This document shows positions 29,706-39,765 of a stretch of DNA of 64,000 bases, piece after piece; position 1 is the stretch's first letter, and each line of letters begins with the position of its first letter. The notes beneath the pieces are model-generated. The model worked only from the letters and a program-made list of their open reading frames with translations, searched no databases and was not told the DNA's origin. Origin of the DNA: Roseitalea sp. MMSF_3546 (lineage in GTDB: Bacteria > Pseudomonadota > Alphaproteobacteria > Rhizobiales > Rhizobiaceae); contig NZ_JASHKB010000008.1 in NCBI RefSeq assembly GCF_030732865.1, positions 1-64,000 of the forward strand. Reading direction: 5' to 3'. The position numbers and the translations under genes are program-made.

Positions 29706-30926
29706 ATGATGTTGGGGTGCAAGAAGACGATCAATGCGGCGCTGGCCATGCTTGTCCTGGCGATGGGCGTGAGCGCGGCTGCGCCGGCCTTTGCGGATGC
29801 GGGTTTCCAGAAGTGGATCCGCGATTTCCGCTCGGTCGCCGTGAGCAATGGCGTTTCGGGGCAGGTGTATGACCGCGCCTTCGCCAATGTGCGTACGCCC
29901 GACCCCGAAGTGCTGCGCAAGGCACGGTTTCAGCCCGAATTCCGCGACGAGGCGTGGCAGTATCTGGACAATCGGGTCAATGAGCGCACCGTCGCCGAGG
30001 GCCAGCGCATGTTGCGCAAATACCGGCGGCTTCTGAACCGGATCGAGCGCTCGACGGGCGTGAGCAAGCACATCGTGCTGGCCATCTGGTCGATGGAATC
30101 GAGCTATGGCGAGGCGCTCAAGCAGCCCGGTCGCCTGCACTACGTGCCGCGCGCGCTGGCAACGCTGGCCTATGCCGACCGGCGGCGGGCGCGGTTCGCG
30201 CGCAACCAGTTGATCGGCGCGCTCAAGATCGCACAGCGTGGCGATGTACCGATATCCGGGCTGACGGGCTCGTGGGCCGGGGCGATGGGCCATACCCAGT
30301 TCATCCCGACCAGCTACATGGCCTATGCGCTCGATGGCGATGGCGACGGGCGCAAGGACATCTGGAACTCGGTGCCCGACGCGCTCTACACGGCCGCCAA
30401 TCTCTTGCGCCGCAATGGCTGGAAGTCGGGCCAGACCTGGGGCTATGAGGTCATCCTGCCGCCGGGCCGCAAGTTCCCGGGCGGCAAGCTGACCTTGCGC
30501 GAATGGGAGCGGCTGGGCGTGGTGCGCGCCAACGGCAGGGACTATCCGCGGCCGGGGCAGAAGGCCGAGCTGAAGGTGCTGCAGGGTCGCGACGGGCCGG
30601 CCTTCCTGATGGTCGACAACTTCTTCGTCATCAAGCGCTACAACAACGCCGACAAATACGCGCTCGGCGTCGGGCTGCTGGCCGACCAGATCGGCGGATA
30701 TCCGCCCCCGCGCAAGGACTGGACACGGCCCTTCACGCGGCTGAGCGTTGCCGAAAGCGAGGAGCTGCAGATCCGCCTGGCGCGCAAGGGCCTTTACGAG
30801 GGCGATATCGACGGCAAGATCGGGCCGATGTCGCGCAGCGCGATCAAGGCCTTCCAGGCCCGCGCCGGATTGCCGCAGGACGGGTTTGCGTCCATGGAAG
30901 TGCTGGAAGCGCTGCGCAGGTTCTAG
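29706..30926 (+). CDS. Lytic murein transglycosylase, MltB-like with PG-binding domain
   Basis: The 406-residue protein has a signal peptide (1-30), an SLT_2/MltB-like catalytic domain and a C-terminal peptidoglycan-binding domain (LSVAESEELQIRLARKGLY..., DGKIGPMSRSAIKAFQ). The catalytic Glu is residue 131 in IWSMESSYG. Other signatures are GSWAGAMGHTQFIPTSY and DGDGDGRKDIWNSVPDALYTAANLL. It cuts glycan strands with formation of anhydro-muramyl ends. A strong GAGGAAGG ribosome site precedes the ATG at 29706. It is followed by the SGNH gene in the same direction. Confidence 0.93.
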   Translation: MMLGCKKTINAALAMLVLAMGVSAAAPAFADAGFQKWIRDFRSVAVSNGVSGQVYDRAFANVRTPDPEVLRKARFQPEFRDEAWQYLDNRVNERTVAEGQRMLRKYRRLLNRIERSTGVSKHIVLAIWSMESSYGEALKQPGRLHYVPRALATLAYADRRRARFARNQLIGALKIAQRGDVPISGLTGSWAGAMGHTQFIPTSYMAYALDGDGDGRKDIWNSVPDALYTAANLLRRNGWKSGQTWGYEVILPPGRKFPGGKLTLREWERLGVVRANGRDYPRPGQKAELKVLQGRDGPAFLMVDNFFVIKRYNNADKYALGVGLLADQIGGYPPPRKDWTRPFTRLSVAESEELQIRLARKGLYEGDIDGKIGPMSRSAIKAFQARAGLPQDGFASMEVLEALRRF

Positions 30927-30951
30927 CCGGAGCGAAGGGCGGGGTGGATCG

Positions 30952-31968
30952 ATGTCAAGGGTTGCGGCCAATGGGGCGCGTTGGGTGAGGGCGGCGTTGG
31001 CCGCTGTCTTGATCGCCCTTGTCTGGCCAGCGCCGGCCCAGGCGCAGAGCGGGAAGAACCCCAATGCGCGCACCGTGCTTGTGGTCGGCGACTTCATCGC
31101 CGACGGCATGGCGCGCGGGCTCGAGGAGGCGTTCGCCGACCGGCCGACGGTGGTCGTTGAAACCCATATTCGCGGCTCTTCGGGCTTTGTGCGCGACGAT
31201 CACTATGACTGGCCGGGGGAGATCGGCCGCGTGCTCGACGAGATCGAGCCCGACATCGTGGTCGTGCTGATCGGTTCGAACGATCGCCAGCCCATGCGCA
31301 TCGATGGCCGCCGCGAGGATGCGCTGACCGATGCCTGGCGGGCCGAGTATGTCTCGCGGGTGGAGGCGTTCATCGCGCAAATCCGCGAGCGCGAGGCGCT
31401 TCTGGTCTGGACCGGCAGCCCGCCCTTCCGGTTCCGCTCGATGTCTGCGGACATTCTTGCCCTGAACGAATTGTACCGGACGGCGGCGGAAGGCGCGAGC
31501 GGCTATTTCGTGGACATCTGGGACGGGTTCGTGGACGAGAACGGGCGTTTCGTCGACCGCGGCACCGACGTGAAGGGACAGACGGTGCGGCTGCGCAATT
31601 CCGACGGCATCAACTTCACGCGCGCCGGCTACCGCAAGATCGCCTTTTATGTCGAACGGCAGCTCCGGCAGGTGCTGGACGACCCCTCGATCTCCTTCAT
31701 CACCTCGCTGGGTCCCGAAAACCTGCCGATCCTGAAGCTGCCGCCGCTCGAAACCGAGGCCGAGCTCGATCGGATCGACCCGATCGCCCTGTCCGATCCC
31801 GACCTCGACGGCGGCAGCGCGCTGCTTGGCAATGTCGAGGATCTGGCGCGCAATGTCGACAATCCGTTGCAGGCGAAATCGGTGCGCCGGCGGCTGGTCG
31901 AGAACGGCATTCCGCCACCGGCGCGTCCGGGCCGGGCCGGCAATTTCACCTGGCCGGCCGGCGGCTGA
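30952..31968 (+). CDS. Periplasmic SGNH/GDSL hydrolase (DUF459 type)
   Basis: The 338-residue protein has a signal peptide (AALAAVLIALVWPAPAQA) and a DUF459-like SGNH fold. The nucleophile block reads VVGDFIADGMARGLEEAF, where the usual GDS appears as GDF-IADG, then VVLIGSNDRQPM for the GND block and a late NFTRAGYRK where the His/Asp would be. The canonical Ser is not obvious, so catalysis is uncertain. These proteins sit near envelope genes and may remove acyl groups from glycans. It begins 25 bases after the transglycosylase stop, a likely operon. Confidence 0.75.
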   Translation: MSRVAANGARWVRAALAAVLIALVWPAPAQAQSGKNPNARTVLVVGDFIADGMARGLEEAFADRPTVVVETHIRGSSGFVRDDHYDWPGEIGRVLDEIEPDIVVVLIGSNDRQPMRIDGRREDALTDAWRAEYVSRVEAFIAQIREREALLVWTGSPPFRFRSMSADILALNELYRTAAEGASGYFVDIWDGFVDENGRFVDRGTDVKGQTVRLRNSDGINFTRAGYRKIAFYVERQLRQVLDDPSISFITSLGPENLPILKLPPLETEAELDRIDPIALSDPDLDGGSALLGNVEDLARNVDNPLQAKSVRRRLVENGIPPPARPGRAGNFTWPAGG

Positions 31969-32243
31969 CGCCCTGCCGGGCCGCCCGGCGCGGCGGTCGC
32001 GGCGCGCCGGCGCGGGGCATGTGCTCAATCATGGCTGGCACCGGTGTCGGCGAATCGCATCGACCGCAAGGGCGTGGCGAAATGGAGCGAGTGCGACGCT
32101 TCCACGTCCGACCGATGTCGTTTTCGGTACGGATGTCGGGTTCAAGGCTGCATAGGTGTCATTGAGTTGGCGGCGGGCCTGCGTTTCCGACCTTTGCACC
32201 GGTGCGATTCAAACGGCAGGCAAATCGCGGAACAAGACGCTCT

Positions 32244-32498
32244 TCAGGTCTGATAGCGCCGTTTCCATTCATCGTAGGGCATGCCGTAGATGATCGCGCG
32301 CGCTTCCTGCTTGTCGAGCTCAATGCCGTGTTCGCCGGCCGCCTCGCGGTACCAGTCCGACAGGCAGTTGCGGCAAAAACCGGCCATATTCATCAGGTCA
32401 ATGTTCTGCACGTCGGTGCGTTCGCGCAGATGTTCGACGAGGCGGCGAAAGGCGGCCGCTTCCAGTTCGGTTCGCGTGGACGGGGTGATCTCGGCCAT
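32244..32498 (-). CDS. DUF1244 protein
   Basis: The 84-residue protein fits the DUF1244 family. It has an N-terminal helix (AAAFRRLVEHLRERTDVQNIDLMNMAGFC) with CRNC and a DWYREAA segment, then GMPYDEWKRRYQT at the end. Proteins of this family are all helical and of unknown function, common across alpha- and gammaproteobacteria. It is divergent from the DUF1036-pyk unit. The 275 bases before its end (31969-32243) show no gene. Confidence 0.85.
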   Translation of the reverse strand: MAEITPSTRTELEAAAFRRLVEHLRERTDVQNIDLMNMAGFCRNCLSDWYREAAGEHGIELDKQEARAIIYGMPYDEWKRRYQT

Positions 32499-32626
32499 GG
32501 TGCCTTCCTCGAAGTTCTGGGTAACCGGCCCTTGAGCCTATCGCTTCGCGCGCGCATTGACAAAGGTGGCTTTCATGACAAAAGGGGCGTTGGTTGTCTG
32601 CTGAGCACAGCAAAGGGAGAGGCCGC

Positions 32627-33120
32627 TTGCGAGTTCGCCGTCCTTGGGCGCCGCCATCGCGTATCGTGGCACTGGCCGGCGCGATCGGGCTTTTCTTGAT
32701 GTTCGGCACCATATCGGCCCGCGCCGACTTCCGCGTGTGCAACGGGACCGAAGAACTGGTGGGCGTTGCCATCGGCTACCGCGCACAGGCCGGATGGATC
32801 ACCGAGGGCTGGTGGCATATCGAGCCGGCGAGCTGCAAGACGCTGATCGAGGGCGCGCTGGCCTCGCGCTACTACTACCTTTATGCGGAGGATGCGCTGC
32901 GCGGCGGGCGCTGGGACGGGCCGATTCAGATGTGCGTCGCCGAGCGCGAGTTCAAGATCACCGGCGTCAACGATTGCTTCGCCCGCGGCTTCCAGCGCGC
33001 CGGTTTCCGCGAATACGATACCGGCAATCAGCAGAGCTGGATGGTCCAGTTGGTTGACAATGGCGGCGCCGCCCCCGATGAGGCACCGGAGGCAACCAAT
33101 GTCACCGAGGGGACCGGTCA

Positions 33121-33124
<4 letters not shown>
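32627..33124 (+). CDS. DUF1036 secreted protein
   Basis: The 165-residue protein has a signal peptide (ALAGAIGLFLMFGTISARA) and a DUF1036 domain (DFRVCNGTEELVGVAIGYRAQ, then WITEGWWHIEPASCKTL, ALASRYYYLYAED, CVAEREFKI) with paired cysteines. The start is TTG at 32627 with AGGGAGAGG a few bases before; an earlier TTG at 32594 has no ribosome site. The stop overlaps the pyk GTG by TGA/GTGA. The DUF1036-pyk pair is a known arrangement in rhizobia, with unknown function for DUF1036. Confidence 0.75.
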
Positions 33125-34557
<1,433 letters not shown>

Positions 34558-34599
34558 GAACGGGCGCCGAACCTTGCGGCGCGCGCGGACGCGGCTGTG

Positions 34600-35679
34600 T
34601 CAATCAAGCCGAAACCCCGCCGCCTCGACTTCCTTGCGAATGACGTCATTGTCCAGGCAGCGCTCGAGCGGGCCATAGGCATCCGACTGGAGCCGGGCTT
34701 CGGCCGCGTGGGCCAGGCCTTCCAGGTCGCGCGGCTTGCCGGCAAGCCGTTCGAGCGCGGCGATCGCCAGATCGGTGACGACGTGATCGGGCTTGTGGCC
34801 GAGATTGCGGATGCGCAGCAATTCGGCGTTGGGCAGATCGCGGGCCAGTCCGGTGGAGTGGATCGAGGGCAGGACGATGGTGTCCTTGTTGCCGGTGATG
34901 ATGACGGCGGGTGCCTGGATGCGCGCGTAGTGGGGCGAAACGCGGGTGACGTATTCATAAAGATTGGCGACATCGATGGCATTGGCCCGGAAATGTCCCG
35001 GCCGGAAGATCAGGGGCAGGTGGGTGCGCCGTGCGTAGTGCAGCGTCGGCCGGTTGGGCGCAAAGACGCAGTCGGTGCCGCCATCGATGCGCATGATCGC
35101 ACCGAACATGGCCACGGTCTCGGTGAAGAGCCGCCCGAGCACCGGCACCGCGGTGAGCCTGTAATACCAGCTCACCCCGCCCGGCCAGGGGTGGCTCACC
35201 GGCGACAGAAAGAGCAGGCCGGCGGTGCGCTCGGCGTGATCGAGCGCAAAGCTGGCCGCGATCGCCCCGCCGAAGGAGTGCCCGACAATGATGGCCTCGT
35301 CGATGCCCAGATGGTCAAGGAGCGCGGCGAGCGTGCGCGCCTGGCCGTCCGGCCATGCATTGTCATCGGGCCCGCGTGTCGACCAGCCATGACCGGGTCG
35401 ATCGACGAAGAGCAGGTTCGCGCGGCCGCGCAGGGGCTCGGCGAAGACGCTGGCGGCGTCGTGCAGATTGCCGCTCGCCCCGTGCAGGAACACGGTCGTC
35501 GGAAGGTCGGGCCGTTCGGCGCGGTGAAGGACGAAGTGCAGGCGCGTGTCGCGAACCGTGGCGAAGGTTCCCGTGGGCGGATAGCGCCGCTCGACAAGGA
35601 AGACGCCGATGCGCGTCGCGCCGGCCAATGCAAAGGCTAGGGAGGCCAGCACGGCCAGAGCGGCGAGCGCGATGTTCAC
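34600..35679 (-). CDS. Alpha/beta hydrolase with N-terminal membrane anchor
   Basis: The 359-residue protein has an N-terminal hydrophobic segment (ALAALAVLASLAFALAGA) and an alpha/beta-hydrolase domain. The oxyanion segment is FLHGASGN, the nucleophile VGHSFGGA, an acid in ITGNKDTI and His in GHKPDH. It is close to epoxide hydrolase or haloperoxidase-like families by look. Start is GTG at 35679 without a strong ribosome site, so the start is tentative. Substrate not known. It follows the TPR gene on the same strand. Confidence 0.7.
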   Translation of the reverse strand: MNIALAALAVLASLAFALAGATRIGVFLVERRYPPTGTFATVRDTRLHFVLHRAERPDLPTTVFLHGASGNLHDAASVFAEPLRGRANLLFVDRPGHGWSTRGPDDNAWPDGQARTLAALLDHLGIDEAIIVGHSFGGAIAASFALDHAERTAGLLFLSPVSHPWPGGVSWYYRLTAVPVLGRLFTETVAMFGAIMRIDGGTDCVFAPNRPTLHYARRTHLPLIFRPGHFRANAIDVANLYEYVTRVSPHYARIQAPAVIITGNKDTIVLPSIHSTGLARDLPNAELLRIRNLGHKPDHVVTDLAIAALERLAGKPRDLEGLAHAAEARLQSDAYGPLERCLDNDVIRKEVEAAGFRLD

Positions 35680-35727
35680 GGAGACTGCCTGCGTCCTGGA
35701 ATGGAAGGGGATGTGCGGCGCGCCCGA

Positions 35728-36381
35728 TCAGACGGGGTCGCCGGCAAGCTCGTCGCTGAGACGGATCACCGCTTCCTGTGCCGACTGCATGGCCGGATAG
35801 ACTGCCAGGGCACGCTGCCAGGCGGCCAGCGCGGCGCGGTCGTTGCCGTTTCTTTCAAGGATCATCGCCAGACCCGACAGCGCGCCGAAATGGCGGGGTT
35901 CGATCTCCAGCACCTTCTGGATATCGTTCATCGACTTGGCGAGATTGTTCATCGTGTAGTGCAGCGTGGCGCGGCGGTTCCAGCCTTCGGCGTAGTCGGG
36001 GGCGCGGATGACGACCTGGTCGAGGAAATCCAGCGCCATGTGAAAGCGCCGGTCGCGTAGCGCATCGTTCGACCATTGCATCATCAGGTCGATGCTGGCG
36101 CTGCCGGAGCGATACCAGTGCGACCAGATTCCGTCGGCAATGGTCTGTGCAGCGCGCGGATCCGCCGTCCGCTTGAGTTCGGCGAACAGCGCGTCGATGC
36201 GCTCGTGGCGATCGTTGTCGACGAGAGGAACGTCGTCGGTGGGCGGCACGATGGCGTCATCGCCCGGCTGGATCGGCTCCGCGGTCTCGGCCTCGGGGTC
36301 GATGATCGACTGGGCGCCGACGGGGCACGCCGCCAGAAAGACGGTCAGGGACAACGCAATTGCGGTCAGGACAAGTCGCAT
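35728..36381 (-). CDS. Secreted TPR-repeat protein
   Basis: The 217-residue protein starts with a signal peptide or lipobox-like segment (LTVFLAACPVG; Cys near residue 19) and carries tetratricopeptide repeats (DALRDRRFHMALDFLDQVVIRAPDYAEGWNRRATLHY and LAKSMNDIQKVLEIEPRHFGALSGLAMIL). It ends in a helix. TPRs bind partner proteins, here in the periplasm. A GTG two codons upstream is an alternative start. It lies between rpmJ and the alpha/beta hydrolase on the minus strand. Confidence 0.75.
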   Translation of the reverse strand: MRLVLTAIALSLTVFLAACPVGAQSIIDPEAETAEPIQPGDDAIVPPTDDVPLVDNDRHERIDALFAELKRTADPRAAQTIADGIWSHWYRSGSASIDLMMQWSNDALRDRRFHMALDFLDQVVIRAPDYAEGWNRRATLHYTMNNLAKSMNDIQKVLEIEPRHFGALSGLAMILERNGNDRAALAAWQRALAVYPAMQSAQEAVIRLSDELAGDPV

Positions 36382-36498
36382 GACCACAAGACTAGCGCGG
36401 CCATGGCGCGGGTCAAACGCAAAAATCGGTGAGGGTCGCGGCGCGCCGTCGCCCCGCGCCCGACCGGGGGCGCGCAGGCGCGACCGCGGATGGGCCGG

Positions 36499-36624
36499 TC
36501 AGCCCTGGCGTGCCTTGAAGCGCGGATTGAGCTTGTTGATCACGTAGACCCGGCCCCGGCGCCGCACGATGCGGTTGTTGCGGTTCCTGCTCTTGAGCGA
36601 CTTCAGCGAGTTCTTGATCTTCAT
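36499..36624 (-). CDS. rpmJ: 50S ribosomal protein L36, zinc-free type
   Basis: A 41-residue open frame gives [20 protein letters not shown], then [21 protein letters not shown]. This is L36 of the alternate (YkgO-like) type, with none of the four Cys/His zinc ligands (no CxxC and no C-x4-H). It is small, basic and clearly ribosomal. It is too short to be picked up by length-based gene calling. It sits downstream of a terminator after purK, and the TPR gene follows it. Confidence 0.92.
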   Translation of the reverse strand: MKIKNSLKSLKSRNRNNRIVRRRGRVYVINKLNPRFKARQG

Positions 36625-36666
36625 CGGTTCGGCCTTGAATGCATCCGGATCCCGGACGGGCCGGGA

Positions 36667-36693
36667 CAAACAAAAACGCGCCGTTGCGGCGCG
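36667..36693 (-). terminator. Rho-independent terminator after purK
   Basis: On the minus strand, stem CGCGCCG/CGGCGCG (36677-36683 with 36687-36693) is followed by TTTTTGTTTG. It ends the purEK unit, 43 bases after the purK stop, and separates it from rpmJ. Confidence 0.75.
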
Positions 36694-36735
36694 CCAAATT
36701 CGATGTGCGCTGTTACAGCCATGCCGGCGGACTTG

Positions 36736-37839
36736 TCAAGTTTTGTCAGCCTCCGGCGATGGCGCGGCCCGGCCGGTCAACCGGGTGACGTGGCCCATCT
36801 TGCGGCCGGCGCGGATCTCGGCCTTGCCATAGTCGTGCACGCAGGCGCCCGGTTCACCGGCGATCGCCGCAAGCCGGTCGATGTCGTCGCCGATCAGGTT
36901 CTCCATCACGCAGTCGCTGTGCCGGCGCGGTTCGACGAGCGGCCAGCCGGCGATCGCCCTGATGTGCTGTTCGAACTGGCTGACCGTGCAGGCCGCCTCG
37001 GTCCAGTGGCCGGAATTGTGCACGCGCGGGGCGAACTCGTTGGCGAGCAGCGTGCCCTCCGCCATCACGAACAGTTCGAGGCCGAGCGTGCCGACATAGC
37101 CGAGCCGGTCGGCCAGGGCATGCGCCTGTCGCCGCGCCGCCGCGATCGCCGTTTCGGCGAGCCCGCACGGGACGACCGAGCTTGCCAGGATGCCGTTACG
37201 GTGGCGGTTGCGCGCCGGCTCGTAGCTGACGACCGTCCCGTCGCGTCCGCGTGTGGCGATGACCGAGACCTCGCACGCAAATCCGACCAGCGATTCCAGG
37301 ATGGCGGGCGCTCCGCCGAGCGCCGCCAGGGCCCGGGCGGGCGCCGGGTCGGACGCATCGCCGGCAAAGCGGATCTGGCCCTTGCCGTCATAGCCGAAGC
37401 GGCGGGTCTTGACGATGCCGGTCCCGCCCGACCGGCCGAGCGCGGCAACAAGGTCGTGCTCTGTGTCCACCGGTTCGAAGTCGGCCGTCGCCAGGCCGGC
37501 CGCACGCAGGAAGCGCTTTTCGACGAGCCGGTCCTGGGCAACGCGCAGCGCGTCGGGTCCGGGAAAGACGGGTCGGTCCCGCGACAACCGGGCGACCGCG
37601 TCGTAAGGCACGTTCTCGAACTCGTAGGTGACGACATCGCTGGCCTCGGCCAGCGCGGCCAGGCCGGCCGGATCGTCATAGCCGGCGACGATCTGGCGGT
37701 TGGCCATCTGCGCGGCCGGGCAGTCGGGTTGCGGTTCGAGCACGAGGGTCCGCAGGCCCAGCCGTCCCGCGGCCATGGCCAGCATGCGGCCGAGCTGGCC
37801 GCCGCCGATGATGCCGATCGTCGCGCCGCGATTCAGCAC
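36736..37839 (-). CDS. purK: 5-(carboxyamino)imidazole ribonucleotide synthase
   Basis: The 367-residue ATP-grasp enzyme converts AIR and bicarbonate to N5-CAIR in purine synthesis. Landmarks are IGIIGGGQLGRMLA at the N-terminus, VTYEFENVP, the ATP-grasp strand GIVKTRRFGYDGKGQ, and the NEFAPRVHNSGHWTEAA active-site block. Start is GTG at 37839, four bases past the purE stop; the longer frame would run through purE. Together with purE it forms the classic two-gene unit. Confidence 0.95.
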   Translation of the reverse strand: MLNRGATIGIIGGGQLGRMLAMAAGRLGLRTLVLEPQPDCPAAQMANRQIVAGYDDPAGLAALAEASDVVTYEFENVPYDAVARLSRDRPVFPGPDALRVAQDRLVEKRFLRAAGLATADFEPVDTEHDLVAALGRSGGTGIVKTRRFGYDGKGQIRFAGDASDPAPARALAALGGAPAILESLVGFACEVSVIATRGRDGTVVSYEPARNRHRNGILASSVVPCGLAETAIAAARRQAHALADRLGYVGTLGLELFVMAEGTLLANEFAPRVHNSGHWTEAACTVSQFEQHIRAIAGWPLVEPRRHSDCVMENLIGDDIDRLAAIAGEPGACVHDYGKAEIRAGRKMGHVTRLTGRAAPSPEADKT

Positions 37840-37843
37840 GGGC

Positions 37844-38344
37844 TCAGCGTTCGGGGTCGGCCGAACGGTCGGGCCGTTCGGCAACGCTGTCGGTGTTGGC
37901 CTTGCGCCAGGTCTCGAGCCGGGCGCGCAGCGCCGCGTCGGCATTGGCCAGGATCGCCGCGGCCAACAGTCCAGCATTGGTCGCGCCGGCTTGCCCGATC
38001 GCCAGCGTGCCGACGGGAACGCCGGCGGGCATCTGCACGATCGAAAGCAGCGAATCCTGACCCGACAGGGCCCGGCTCTGCACCGGCACGCCGAGCACCG
38101 GCACCGTGGTGAGCGCGGCGACCATGCCGGGCAGATGGGCGGCGCCGCCCGCGCCCGCGATGATCACTTCGAAGCCGGCGTCGCGGGCGCCTTCGGCGAA
38201 ATCGACCATGCGATGCGGCGTGCGGTGGGCCGAGATGATTCGCGCCTTGTAGGGCACGGCGAGCGCATCGAGCACCTCGGCGGCGTGACGCATGGTCGGC
38301 CAGTCCGACTGGCTGCCCATAATGATGGCGATCTTGGCTTTCAT
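37844..38344 (-). CDS. purE: 5-(carboxyamino)imidazole ribonucleotide mutase
   Basis: The 166-residue enzyme converts N5-CAIR to 4-carboxy-AIR. Class I PurE marks are [21 protein letters not shown] and [17 protein letters not shown] and [11 protein letters not shown]. Length is normal. It is cotranscribed with purK. Upstream, 38345-38426 holds two DnaA-box-like 9-mers. Confidence 0.95.
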   Translation of the reverse strand: MKAKIAIIMGSQSDWPTMRHAAEVLDALAVPYKARIISAHRTPHRMVDFAEGARDAGFEVIIAGAGGAAHLPGMVAALTTVPVLGVPVQSRALSGQDSLLSIVQMPAGVPVGTLAIGQAGATNAGLLAAAILANADAALRARLETWRKANTDSVAERPDRSADPER

Positions 38345-38374
38345 GGTCGAACCGTTGCGGCGAAACGGTCCCAA

Positions 38375-38402
38375 CTATCCACAGCCAATGGCGTTGTCCA
38401 CA
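38375..38402. promoter_or_regulatory. Two DnaA-box-like 9-mers in the purE upstream region
   Basis: CTATCCACA (38375-38383) and TTGTCCACA (38394-38402) each differ at one position from the DnaA box TTATCCACA. They lie 10 bases apart in direct orientation, 31-58 bases upstream of the purE start. They may be a DnaA regulatory site or chance. Confidence 0.3.
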
Positions 38403-38426
38403 GCCGTTCGATCGGGCGTGCGGATC

Positions 38427-38630
38427 CTAGGCGATGATGTCCGGGATGATCTGGTCCTCGATGTCCTTGAGGCGGTCGCGAATGGCGAGCTTCTTCTTCT
38501 TCATGCGCTGAATCTGCAAGCGATTGCAACCGGTTGCCTGCATCGCGGCGATCGCGGCATCGAAATCCTCGTGGTCCTGCTTGAGCCTTGCGAACATCAA
38601 GCGCAGTTCTGCCTGGTCCTGTTCGGACAT
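38427..38630 (-). CDS. YdcH (DUF465) family protein
   Basis: The 67-residue protein (SEQDQAELRLMFARLKQDHED, then NRLQIQRMKKKKLAIRDRLKDI) fits DUF465, a small helical coiled-coil. It is charged and lacks a signal peptide. Function is unknown. It begins at ATG 38630 where the family begins. It is divergent from a second member at 38818. Confidence 0.8.
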   Translation of the reverse strand: MSEQDQAELRLMFARLKQDHEDFDAAIAAMQATGCNRLQIQRMKKKKLAIRDRLKDIEDQIIPDIIA

Positions 38631-38817
38631 CGCCTTTTCCGCTCTTGGCGGCGCGCACGCGGCAGCGCCCTCGTTGTTGTATCGGCAATGAACCGGCGCT
38701 TTACCACACGAGCGCGTGCAACGGAATGCTACCACGATGCGTTCGACAGTTGTGCCGAATTCTGGCACCATCGAACAATCGAATAGGTGAATACAACCGG
38801 TTCCAAGGAGGAGTTAC

Positions 38818-38997
38818 ATGGCACTGGACGGTCATCTGGACGCCCTCAAGCGCAAGCATGGCGCTCTTGAAAGCGAAATCAGCGACATGCAGGCGCGCCC
38901 GGCCCCGGACGAATCGCGGATCACCCGGCTCAAGCGCGAAAAACTCCGACTGAAGGAGCAAATCGAACGGCTGTCGACGCAGACGACGCATCATTGA
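38818..38997 (+). CDS. YdcH (DUF465) family protein, second copy
   Basis: The 59-residue protein (ALDGHLDALKRKHGALESEI, then ESRITRLKREKLRLKEQIERL) fits DUF465 better than the first copy. It has a very strong AAGGAGGAG ribosome site just before its ATG. This short gene is missed by longer-length ORF limits. The two members share about 187 bases of divergent upstream DNA. Confidence 0.8.
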   Translation: MALDGHLDALKRKHGALESEISDMQARPAPDESRITRLKREKLRLKEQIERLSTQTTHH

Positions 38998-39250
38998 GCC
39001 GCAAGCCGGTCGGGGCGAACCGGTACAGGGTCTGTCGAACACCGCCGCGCCGCCATCGCACCGGCCCGTCGAGAGGCCGATGGCGCCGCGGGCAGGTGCC
39101 GGTCGAAACGCAGCCTGACCGGCCTTGGCAATGCCATCGATCGAGCCGTCAGCCCGGCTGGCGCATTCGGGTCTGTCGAGTATCGGCGCGCGAGGCTGCG
39201 CCCAACCCGAAGGCCCGCGCGGCGATATTCAACGGATCCTCGTGCGCCGG

Positions 39251-39529
39251 TTACCGCGGCTGAACCGGTTGCGACGCCCAGAACTGGTCGAGCCAGAGGT
39301 TGAGCGGCAAGAATGCCTCGTCATTGACGGAGTAGATCCTGCGCGTTCCTTGCGCGCGTGCCGTGACAAGTCCCGCATCGAGCAGCACCTTCATGTGCTG
39401 CGACACGGCCGGTCGTGAAATCGGCAGGCCATCGGCCAGTTCGGTGACCGTTCGCGGACGCCGGCGAAGCTCCTCGAGAACGTGGCGTCTGTGCGGGTCG
39501 GCAATGGCGTCGAAGGGGTCGTTCGGCAT
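39251..39529 (-). CDS. ArsR/SmtB family transcriptional regulator
   Basis: The 92-residue protein is a winged helix-turn-helix of the ArsR type (DPHRRHVLEELRRRPRTVTELADGLPISRPAVSQHMKVLLDAGLV, then GTRRIYSVN). No metal-binding CxC or CxxC is seen, so it may sense something other than metal. It ends without an extra domain. The target gene is not evident; the neighbour on the right is divergent. It lies after a 253-base gene-free stretch (38998-39250) in which I see nothing. Confidence 0.85.
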   Translation of the reverse strand: MPNDPFDAIADPHRRHVLEELRRRPRTVTELADGLPISRPAVSQHMKVLLDAGLVTARAQGTRRIYSVNDEAFLPLNLWLDQFWASQPVQPR

Positions 39530-39765
39530 CCCCGATTTGTAAGCCAGGTCTTACCGCGCGGCAAGCCTTTTTCGCGGTTGCGAGATGATCCTTTCGCATA
39601 TGCAGCAAAAGCGGCAGCGGCGTTGTGCATCGCAGCGCAAGCGACCGGTGTCTCCGGCCGACCCCGAGGCCAACGGCCTTGTTGCCAGCGACGGCTGGCT
39701 GCCCTAATGCCGTCGACATTGTCGACCATCAGGTCGGCGCGTATCGCGGACCGCAGACAAGGGCG

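Noticed and set aside
27933-31109. A 1058-codon open frame antisense to the barrel and transglycosylase genes
   Set aside because: Shadow of GC-rich plus-strand genes; its residues are low-complexity Arg/His/Ala and match no family.
32594-32626. Earlier TTG start for the DUF1036 gene
   Set aside because: It lacks a ribosome site, and the TTG at 32627 has AGGGAGAGG at proper spacing before the signal peptide.
39530-39765. TPP riboswitch before the ThiE-like gene
   Set aside because: No conserved CUGAGA or thi-box pattern was found in this stretch.
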